A DNA stretch of 64,000 bases, taken from assembly GCF_001704415.2 (NCBI RefSeq), contig NC_030826.1:60159362-60223361 (forward strand). The letters are read 5' to 3'. Positions 55,510 through 64,000 of the stretch are shown in pieces. The translations under genes were made by a program, and so were the position numbers. Under the pieces are notes generated by a model that ran no database searches, was not told the origin of the DNA, and saw only the letters and a list, made by a program, of their open reading frames with translations. How positions within the stretch are numbered: the first letter of the stretch is position 1; each line of letters begins with the position of its first letter. Source of the stretch: Capra hircus (taxonomy: Eukaryota; Chordata; Mammalia; Artiodactyla; Bovidae).

Positions 55510-57756
55510 GTTCAGTTTAGCTCTGTTCATTCTCTCAGTCGTGTCTGATTCTTTGAGACCCCATGAACTGCAGCACTCCAGGCCTCCCTGTCTATCACCA
55601 ACTCCCGGATTCTGCTCAAACTCATGTCCGTCAGGTCAGTGATGCCATACAACCATCTCATCCTCTGTTGTCCCCTTCTCCTCTTGCCTTCAATCTTTCC
55701 CAGCATCAGGGTCTTTTCCAAAGAGTCAGTCCTTCGCATCAGGTGGCCAAAGTATTGGAGTTTCAGCTTCAGCATCAGTCCTTCCAATGAATATTCAGGA
55801 CTGATTTCCTTCAAGATTGACTGGATTGATCTCCTTTTACCCCAAGGGACTCTCAATAGTCTTCTCCAACACCACAGTTCAAAAGCATCAATTCTTTGGC
55901 AATCAGCTTTCTTTATAGTCCAACTCTCACATCCATACATGACCACTGGAAAAACCAAATCTTTGACCTGATGAACCTTTGTTGGCAAAGTAATGTCTCT
56001 GCTTTTTAATATGCTGTCTAGGTTTGTCATAGCTTTGATTCCAAGGAGCAAGCGTCTTTTAATTTCATGGCTGCAATCACCATCTGCAGTGATTTTGGAG
56101 CCCAAAGTCTGACACTGTTTCCACTGTTTCCCCATCTATTTGCCATGAAGTGATGGGACGAGATGCCATGATCTTTGTTTTCTGAATATTGAATTTTAAG
56201 CCAACTTTTTCACTTTCTTCTTTCAGTTTTATCAAGAGGCTCTTTACTTCTTCTTGCTTTCTGCCATAAGGGTGGTGTCATCTGCTTATCTGAGGTTATT
56301 GATATTTCTCCCAGCAATCTTGATTCCAGCTTGTGCTTCATTCAGCCCAGCATTTCACATGATATACTCTGCATATAAGATAAATAAGCAGGGTGACAAT
56401 ATACAGCCTTGACATACTCCTTTTCCTATTTGGAACCAGTCTGTTTTTCCACGCCCAGTTCTAACTGTTGCTTCTTGACCTGCATACAGATTTCTCAGGA
56501 GGCCGAACAGGTGGTAAGTTATTCCCATCTCTCAAAGAATTTTTCAGTTTGTGGTGATCCACACAGTCAAAGACTTTGGTGTAATCAAGAATACAAAAGT
56601 AGATGTTTTTCTGGAACCATCTTGCTTTTTTGATGATCCAACGGATGTTGGTGATTTGATCTCCAGTTCCTCTGCCTTTTCTAAAACCAGCATGTACATC
56701 TATAAATTCACAGTTCACATACTGTTGAAGCCTGGCTTGGAGAATTTTGAGCATTACTTTACTAGTGTGTGAGATGAGTGCAATTGTGCGGTAGTCTGAG
56801 CAGTCTTTGGCATTGCCTTTCTTTGGCATTGGAATGAAAACTGACCTTTTCCAGTCCTGTGGCCACTGCTGAGTCTTCCAAATTTGCTGGCATATTGAGT
56901 GCACAACTTTAACAGCATCATCTTTTAGGATCTGAAATAGCTCAACTGGAATTTCATCACCTACACTAGCTTTGTTCGTAGTGATGCTTTCTAAGGCCCA
57001 CTTGACTTCACATTCCAGGATGTCTGGCTCTAGGTGAGGGATCACACCATCGTGATTATCCAGGTCGTGAGGACCCTTTTTGTAAAGTTCTTCTGTGTAT
57101 TCTTGCCACCCCTTCTTAATATCTTCTGCTTCTGTTAGGTCCAGACCATTTCTGTCCTTTATCGAGCCCATCTTTGCATGAAATGTTCCCTTGGCATCTC
57201 TAATTTTCTTGAAGAGATCTCTAGTCTTTCCCATTCTGTTGTTTTCCTCTATTTTTTTGCACTGATCACTGAAGAAGGCTTTCTTATATCTCCTTGCTAT
57301 TCTTTGGAACTCTGCATTCAGATGCTTATATCTTTTTCTCCTTTGCCTTTAGCTTCTCTTCTTTTCTCAGCAATTTGTAAGGCCTCCTTAGACAATCATT
57401 TTGCCTTTTTCCATTTCCTTTTCTTGGGAACGGTCTTGATCCCTGTCTCCTGTACAATGTTATGAACCTCCGTCCAAAGTTCTTCAGGCACTCTGTCTAT
57501 CAGATCTAATCTCTTGAATCTATTTGTCACTTCCACTGTATAATTGTAAGGGATTTGATTTAGGTCATACCTGAACAGTCTAGTGGTTTTCCCTACCTTC
57601 TTCAATTTCAGTCTGAGTTTTGCAATAAGGAGTTCATGATCTGAACAGCAGTCAGCTCCTGGTCGTGTTTTTGCTGACTGTATAGAGCTTCTTCATCTTT
57701 GGCTGCAAAGAATATAATCAATCTGATTTCAGTATTGACCATCTGGTGATACACAA
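55510..57756 (-). mobile_element. BovB 3' part of a 5'-inverted element
   Basis: On the minus strand it runs from the end of the endonuclease region (57756, 'atcaccagatggtcaatact') through linker and RT to the tail at 55510. Coding remnants are 56461-57234 and 55527-56135. The tyrosine codon of the catalytic YADD is a stop here (TAA on the minus strand, 56286-56288), whereas other copies in the window read TAT. Together with 57757-58518 and 62269-63306 it forms one insertion, judged by flanks ctgacatca (55501-55509) and ctgagatca (63307-63315). Confidence 0.9.
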
Positions 57757-58518
57757 GATGGCAGAGTAGCAGAATGCTCACTCACCTTCTCCTAAGAGAA
57801 CTCCATAATTACAACTCACTGCTGAGCAACCATCAACAGGAGACTGTTGCATAAAGATACCCCATGTCCAACAGCAAAGGAGAAACTCCAACAAGACAGT
57901 AGCAGGGTCAAAATCGCATTTATAATCAAACTCCATACCCTCAGAGATACTCAGAGGGCTCAAACAAAACCTCGTGCACACCAGGAGACCCCACAGAGAC
58001 AGAGCCAGACCTGCCTTTGAGTGTCTGAGTGTCTCCTGCAGACGTACAGGTCAGCAGGGGTCTGCTGCAGGGGCAGGGGCTCTGGGTCCAGCAGACCTGG
58101 GTATGGCATAAGCGCTCTTGGAGGAGGTCGCCATTAACCCCACATAGAGCCACCAGACTTACCCAGGACTGGGGAAACAGACTCTTGGAGGGCACAAACA
58201 AGACTTTGTGTGCACCAGGCCTCAGGAGAAAGTAGCAGGGACCCCACAAGAGCCTGACCCAGCCTTGCCTGTGAGTGTCCAGGAGTCTCCAGCAGAGGCG
58301 TGGGTCAGCGGCGGCCTGCTGCAGGGTCGGGGCACTGAGTGCACCAGTGCAGCACGAGGCCTTTGGCGGGAGGTCGCCATTATCTTCATTACCTTCACCA
58401 TAGTCTGGTCTCAGGTCGAACGACAGGGAGGGAACATAGCCCCACCCACCAACAGAAAAGTGGACTAAAGATTTACCGAGCACAGCCCTGCCCATCAGAA
58501 CAAGACCCAGTTTCCCGG
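57757..58518 (+). mobile_element. BovB 5' leader, inverted part (first piece)
   Basis: Starts 'acaagatggcagagtag'-like at the junction with the antisense BovB and ends 'aagacccagtttccc'. It contains two diverged direct-repeat units: unit 1 starts at 57954 (gagggct), unit 2 at 58188 (gagggca), each ending with aggtcgccat (58125 and 58371), a period of about 234-246 bp. The aagatggc word and the two gccat words fit YY1-type sites. Assigning this leader to the split older element, not to the BovB at 58519, rests on my memory of the BovB leader order and is inference. Confidence 0.65.
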
Positions 58519-58627
58519 CCAGCGCACCAAGCACAAGTGGCTGCGACGGCCAAGAGGAGCTACCCCATGTCCGAGGTCAGGGGCAGCGGCCGAGAGTGCC
58601 AGGCTGCGACAGCCAAAAACAGCTGAG

Positions 58628-58866
58628 AGGAGCCACCCCATGTCCGAGGTCAGGGGTGGCGGCTGGGAGGAGCCACCCCATGTCCGAGGTCAGGGGTGGC
58701 GGCCAGGAGGAGCCACCCCACATCCAAGGTCAGGGTCGGCAGCCGGGGGAACCACCCCGCATCCAAGGCCAGGGGTAGTGGCCTGGAGGAGCCACCCCGT
58801 GCCCAAGGCCAGGGGCGGCGGCCGGGAGGAGCAACCCATGTCCGAGGAGCAGTGGCTGCCCTGGCG
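58628..58866 (+). repeat. 40-bp minisatellite in the BovB 5' UTR
   Basis: Six units starting at 58628, 58668, 58708, 58748, 58787 and 58827 (periods 40, 40, 40, 39, 40). Each begins 'aggagccacccc' or close and contains 'tccgaggtcagggg'-like sequence. Related, more diverged units lie outside the regular part (58553-58592 and 58875-58985). GC- and CpG-rich. Confidence 0.93.
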
Positions 58867-58894
58867 CAGGAGGGCCTAGAGGAGTATTCCCACG

Positions 58895-61800
58895 TTGAAG
58901 GTCAGGAACGGCGGTGGTGACGAGATACCCTTTGTCCAAGGTAAAGAGCAGCGGCTGTGCTTTGCTGGAACAGCCGTGAAGAGATACCCCACACCCAAGT
59001 TAAGAGAAACCCAAGTTAAGATGGCAGGTGTTGCAAGAGGGCATCAGAGGGCAGACACACTGAAACCATACTCACACAAAACTAGTCAATCTAATCACAC
59101 TAGGACCACAGCCTTGTCTAACTCAATGAAACTAAGCCATGCCCGCAGGGCAACCCAAGATGGGTGGGTCATGGTGGAGAGGTCAGACAGAATGTGGTCC
59201 ACTGGAGAAGGGAATGGTGAACCACTTCAGTATTCTTGCCTTGAGAACCCCATGAACAGAATGAAAAGGCAAAATGATAGGATACTGAACGAGGAACTCC
59301 CCAGGTCAGTAGGTACCCAATATGCTACTGGAGATCAGTGGAGAAATAACTCCAGAAAGAATGATGGGATGGAGCCAAAGCAAAAGCAATACCCAGCTGT
59401 AGATGTGACCGGTGATAGAAACAAGGTCCAATGCTATAAAGAGCAATATTGCATAGGAACCTAGATTGTCAGGCCCATGAATCAAGACAAATTGGAAGTG
59501 GTCAAACAAGAGATGGCAAGAGTGAACGTCAACATTCTAGGAATCAGCGAACTAAAATGGACTGGAATGGGTGAATTTAACTCAGGTGACCATTATATCT
59601 ACTACTGTGGGCAGGAATCCCTCAGAAGAAATGGAGTAGCCATCATGGTCAACAAAAGAGTCCAAAATGCAGTACTTGGATGCAGTCTCAAAAACAGAAT
59701 GATCTTTGTTCGTTTCCAAGGCAAACCATTCAATATCACAGTTATCCAAGTCTATGCCCCAACTAGTAATGCTGAAGAAGCTGAAGTTGAACAGTTCTAT
59801 GAAGACCTACAAGACCTTTTAGAACTAACACCCAAAAAAGATGTCCTTTTCATTATAGGGGACTGGAATGCAAAAGTAGGAAGTCAAGAAACACCTCGAG
59901 TAACAGGCAAATTTGGCCTTGGAATGCGGAATGAAGCAGGGCAAAGACTAATAGAGTTTTGCCAGGAAAATGCACTGGTCACAGCAAACACCCTCTTCTA
60001 ACAACACAAGAGAAGATTCTACACATGGACATCACCAGATGGTCAACACCGAAATCAGATTGATTATATTCTTTGCAGCCAAAGATGGAGAAGCTCTATA
60101 TGGTCAGCAAAAACAAAACCAGGAGCTGACTGTGGCTCAGATCATGAACTCCTTATTACCAAATTCAGACTTAAATTAAAGAAAGTAGGGAAAACCGCTA
60201 CATCATTCAAGTATGACCTAAATCAAATCCCTTATGATCATATAGTGGAAGTGAGAAATAGATTTAAGGGCCTAGATCTGATACATAGAGTGCCTGATGA
60301 ACTATGGAATGAGGTTCGTGACATTGTACAGGAGACAGGGATCAAGACCGTCCTCATGGAAAAGGAATGCAAAAAAGCAAAATGGCTGTTTGGGGAGGCC
60401 TTATAAATAGCTGTGAAAAGAAGAGAGGCGAAAAGCAAAGGAGAAAAGGAAAGATATAAGCATCTGAATGCAGAGTTCCAAAGAATAGCAAGAAGAGATA
60501 AGAAAGCCTTCTTCGGCGATCAATGCAAAGAAATAGAGGAAAGACTAGAGATCTCTTCAAGAAAATTAGAGATATAAAGGGAACATTTCATGCAAAGATG
60601 GGCTCGATAAAGGACAGAAATGGTATGGACCTAACAGAAGCAGAAGATATTAAGAAGAGGTGGCAAGAATACACGGAAGAACTGTACAAAAAGGATCCTC
60701 ACGACCCGGATAATCACGATGGTGTGATCCCTCACCTAGAGCCAGACATCCTGGAATGTGAAGGCAAGTGGGCCTTAGAAAGCATCACTACGAACAAAGC
60801 TAGTGGAGGTGATGGAATTCCAGTTCAGCTATTTCAAATCCTGAAAGATGATGCTGTGAAAGTCCTACACTCAATATGCCAGCAAATTTGGAAAACTCAG
60901 CAGTGGCCACAGGACTGGAAAAGGTCAGTTTTCATTCCAATCCAAAAGAAAGGCAATGCCAAAGAATGCTCAAACTACTGCACAATTGCACTCATCTCAT
61001 ATGCTAGTAAAGTAATGCTCAAAATTCTCCAAGCCAGGCTTCAACAATACATGAACCGTGAACTTCCTGATGTTCAAGCTGGTTTGAGAAAAGGCAGAGG
61101 AACCAGAGATCAAATTGGCAACATTCACTGGATCATGGAAAAAGCAAGAGAGTTCCAGAAAAACATCTATTTCTGCTTTATGGACTATGCCAAAGCCTTT
61201 GACTGTGTGGATGACAATAAACTGTGGAACATTCTGAAGGAGATGGGAATACCAGACCACCTGACCTGCCTCTTGAGAAATCTGCATGCAGGTCAGGAAG
61301 CAACAGTTAGAACTGGACATGGAACAACAGACTGGTTCCAAATAGGAAAAGGTGTTCATCAAGGCTGTATATTGTCACCCTGCTTATTTAACTTATATGC
61401 AGAGTACATCATGAGCAACGCTGGACTAGAAGAAACACAAGCTGGAATCAAGATTGCCTGGAGAAATATCAATAACCTCAGATATGCAGATGACACCACC
61501 CTTATGGCAGAAAGTGAAGAGGAGCTAAAAAGCCTCTTGATGAAATTGGAAGAGGAGAGTGAAAAAGTTGGCTTAAAGCTCAACATTCAGAAAACAAAGA
61601 TCATGGCATCCGGTCCCATCACTTCATGGGAAACAGATGGGGAAACAGTAGAAACAGTGTCAGACTTTATTTTTTTGAGCTCCAAAATCACTGCAGATGG
61701 TGATTGCAGCCATGAAATTAAAAGACACTTACTTCTTGGAAGGAAAGTTATGACCAACCTAGATAGCATATTCAAAAGCAGAGACATTACTTTGCCGACT

Positions 61801-62268
61801 AAGGTCTGTCTAGTCAAGGCTATGGTTTTTCCTGTGGCCATGTATGGATGTGAGACTTGGACTGTGAAGAAGGCTGAGCGCCGAAGAATTGATGCTTTTG
61901 AACTGAGGTGTTGGAGAAGACTCTTGAGAGTCCCTTGGACTGCAAGGAGATCCAACCAGTCCATTCTAAAGGAGATCAGCCCTGGGATTTCTTTGGAAGG
62001 AATGATGCTAAAGCTGAAGCTCCAGTGCTTTGGCCACCTCATGCAAAGAGTTGACTCATTGGAAAAGACTCTGATGCTTGGAGGAATTGGGCGCAGGAGG
62101 AGAAGGGGACGACAGAGGATGAGATGGCTGGATGGCATCACTGACTCGATGGACGTGAGTCTGAGTGAACTCCGGGAGTTGGTGATGGACAGGGAAGCCT
62201 GGCGTGCTGCGATCCATGGGGTCACAACGTGTCGGACACAACTGAGCAACTTAACTGAACTGAATTGA
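58895..62268 (+). pseudogene. BovB endonuclease/reverse transcriptase ORF, four lesions
   Basis: The protein would nick target DNA and reverse-transcribe its own RNA (RTE clade: APE-like endonuclease then RT, no RNase H). The endonuclease part shows LGISELKWTGMGE and the catalytic GDWNAK (DWN codons 59861-59869). The RT part is open for 581 codons (60523-62268), contains [16 protein letters not shown] and YADD (61483-61494), and ends in a basic, Trp-rich tail. Compared with the other copies in the window, four changes break it: TAG at 59462-59464 (Trp in the 62-kb copy), TAA at 59999-60001 and TAA at 60404-60406 (both CAA elsewhere), and a 16-nt deletion at about 60540 that shifts frame. The stops at 59462, 59999 and 60404 share one frame. 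The open frame upstream of the first stop begins at 58895, but the true start is uncertain. It cannot encode a working protein. Confidence 0.92.
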
Positions 62269-63306
62269 ACAGTCTCTCCCATCAGGAAACTTCGTTAAGC
62301 CTCTTAGCCTTATCAGTCAGAGGGCAGACAGAATGAAAACCACAATCACAGAAATCTAACCAAACTGATCACATGGACCACAGCCTTGTCTAATTCAGTG
62401 AAATATGAGCCATGCTGTGTAGGGCCTCCCAAGACTGAAGGGTCATGGTAGAGAGTTCTGACAAAATGTGGTCCACTGGAATAAGGAATGGGAAACCACT
62501 TCAGTATTCTTGCCTTGAGAAGCCCATGAACAGTATGAAAAGGCAAAAATATAGGACACTGAATGATGAACTCCCCAGGTCGGTATGTGCCCAGTATGCT
62601 ACTGGAGATCAGTAGGGAAATAATTCAAGAAAGAATGAAGAGACAGAGCCAAAGCAAAAATAACACTCATTCATGGGTGTAACTGGTCATGGAAGTAAAG
62701 TCTAATGCTGTAAAGAGCAATATTGCTCTTTACAGGAACCTGGAATGTTAGGTCCATGAATCAAGGTAAATTAGAAGTGGTCAAATAGGAGATGGCAGGA
62801 GTGAACATCAACATTCTAGGAATCAGTGAACAAAAATGGACTGGAATGGGTGAATTTAACTCAGATGACCATTATATCTACTACTGTGGGCAAGAATCCC
62901 TTAGAAGGAATGGAGTAGCCATCATGGTCAACAGAAGAGTCCAAAACACAGTACTTGGACTCTCACAGTGCAATCTCAAAAACAACAGAATGATCTCAGT
63001 TTGTTTCCAAGGCAAACCATTTAATATCACAGTAATCCACATCTATGCCCTGACCAGTAAAGCTGAGGAAGCTGAAGCTGAACAATTCTATGAAGACCAG
63101 CAAGACCTTTGAGAACTAACACCCAGAAAAGATGTCCTCATCATTACAGGGGACTGGAATGCAAAAGCAGGGAGTCAAGAGACACCTGAAGAGACAGGCA
63201 AATTTGGCCTTGGAATACAGAATGAAGCAGGGCAAAGGCATGAGTTTTGCAAAGAGCATGCACTGGCCACAGCAAACACCTTTTTCCAACAACACAAGAG
63301 AAGACT
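62269..63306 (+). mobile_element. BovB 5' part, inverted (second piece) with broken endonuclease
   Basis: Begins 'agtctctcccatcaggaaac', continues through the 5' UTR ('gaatgaaaaccacaatcaca') into the endonuclease, and stops at 'caagagaagact' (63306). The RT half is absent here and lies in antisense at 55510-57756. The endonuclease frame (readable 62792-63112) has stops at about 62787 (tag in 'caaataggag') and 63110-63112 (tga). It retains GDWNAK but is dead. Its 3' truncation, unusual for a LINE, is explained by inversion. Confidence 0.88.
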
Positions 63307-63315
63307 CTGAGATCA

Positions 63316-63774
63316 CCAAAGTGCAAAAAATATATCGACGAACACACACTAGGGAGTTATCATACCTTCATGGTTGGCTGTGTAGACAGAGTTGGAATGA
63401 GAGGCACCAGGATTAGGAAGGGTGGGCATGTGTCCATGATGGAAACACAAGCTGCCATGTGGGGTAAAATCTCACGTAAGGAATACTGTGCGTGCACATA
63501 TGTGTCTATGTGTGTCTGCACGTTTGCACGTGGAAGTGCGTGCACGTGCATGTGTGTGCGAGCGTAAAGAGAGTCATGGAACAATCACACCTACAGGTTC
63601 CCTGTGCTGGCTGAGGCTACCAGGATCCCACAGGACTCTGACTTTCTTTGTTAAGCTGTTATGTGATGTCAGATTTCCTCACATGAGGCATACCGTAGAG
63701 CGTTGACATTACAAAGGAAAGATAAAATCTAACTGACCGTTGAAACAAACAAGCTTTCCATGCAGGCTCAGTTC
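63316..63774. other. No recognised gene; alternating TG/CG patch
   Basis: Unassigned except for 63478-63566, a degenerate tg/cg/ca-rich patch ('gtgcgtgcacatatgtgtct') with Z-DNA potential. Confidence 0.5.
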
Positions 63775-64000
63775 AAAGGACATTTATTGAGCCTTCTAAT
63801 CATTTTCTGTTGCTGTCCACGTTGCTCACACTGAGGTCCCTTCCTCCACGTTCAAGGCCAGTGATGCAATGTTTTCTCGGACCCACTGAATGGCACGTCA
63901 CTTTCTCTGAGTCTCTTCTGCCTCTCTCTCCTACTCTGAAGGATTCTTACAACTGCGTTGGACCCAACCAGATAAACTAACATAGTCTTCCTATTTTAAG
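63775..64000 (-). mobile_element. MLT1-type LTR, antisense, runs off the edge
   Basis: 'ccttcctccacgttcaaggc', 'ctctgagtctcttctgcctc' and 'ggacccaaccagataaacta' follow the antisense MLT1 order also seen at 9229-9900. Non-coding; continues past the window. Confidence 0.65.

Larger units (their letters stand above)
58519..62268 (+). mobile_element. Near-complete BovB (3.75 kb)
   Basis: 5' UTR with a 40-bp minisatellite, then the ORF region for endonuclease and RT, then a canonical tail ('gagcaacttaactgaactga'). It sits inside an older BovB, since leader sequence stops at 58518 and BovB 5' sequence resumes at 62269. I could not find a clear TSD. The alternative is that this element starts at 57757. 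It shares diagnostic 'gtgtggatgacaataaactg' with the copy at 40669-42972. Confidence 0.85.

Noticed and set aside
58628..58866. CRISPR-like regular repeat with 40-bp period
   Set aside because: Units are directly adjacent with no unique spacers, GC-rich, and lie in a LINE 5' UTR in a mammalian genome. It is a minisatellite.

Overview
The window is nuclear DNA from a ruminant, most likely a bovid. The evidence is its repeats: RTE-type BovB LINEs, the tRNA-headed Bov-tA and dimeric BOV-A2 SINEs made from BovB tails, cetartiodactyl CHR-type tRNA SINEs, an artiodactyl L1, and a mariner remnant. I cannot tell cattle from sheep, goat or another bovid by reading alone. I found no functional protein-coding gene, no rRNA or tRNA gene, no CRISPR array and no prokaryotic operon. 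All convincing coding capacity belongs to dead LINE reverse transcriptases. The window reads as intergenic or intronic DNA. Family names come from recognising consensus sequences, so subfamily names and exact edges are approximate. The best-supported edges are those fixed by target-site duplications (TSDs) that I could read directly.

Layout. 1-9 kb: scattered SINEs in otherwise unrecognised DNA, plus a BovB tail split by a SINE (5325-6018). 9-17 kb: an old MLT1 LTR holding an L1 scrap, a microsatellite, an L1 with an inverted 5' part that later took two SINEs (11177-12225), L2 and L1 fossils, and a BovB inside an L1 tail (15150-16194). 17-28 kb: older L2, L1 and MIR material, SINEs and two repeat-poor islands (20866-22234 and 25059-26800) that are the best candidates for conserved regulatory DNA. 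28-37 kb: one BovB (28485-37042) opened by a SINE, an L1 and a second BovB. 37-47 kb: L1 tails carrying SINEs, a 2.3-kb BovB with a partly readable reverse transcriptase (40669-42972), a GC-rich stretch with a perfect 22-bp dyad, and another BovB tail. 47-55 kb: SINEs, short BovB tails, a mariner split by SINEs, and further repeat-poor islands. 55.5-63.3 kb: an apparently full-length BovB whose 5' part is inverted, itself split by a second near-complete BovB (58519-62268). The right edge runs into an MLT1 LTR.

How the parts relate. BovB and L1 supply the reverse transcriptase and endonuclease. Bov-tA, BOV-A2 and CHR SINEs are non-autonomous passengers, and the Bov-A SINEs share the BovB 3' tail. 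Read TSDs order several insertions in time: old L2, MIR and MLT1 first, then L1 and BovB, then Bov-tA/BOV-A2 and younger L1 and BovB. The strongest unexpected structures are the three-fold nested BovB at 28.5-37 kb, the inverted and interrupted BovB at 55.5-63.3 kb with its repeated 5' leader, and a few repeat-free islands with dense transcription-factor-like motifs. I did not find a new enzymatic or defence system.
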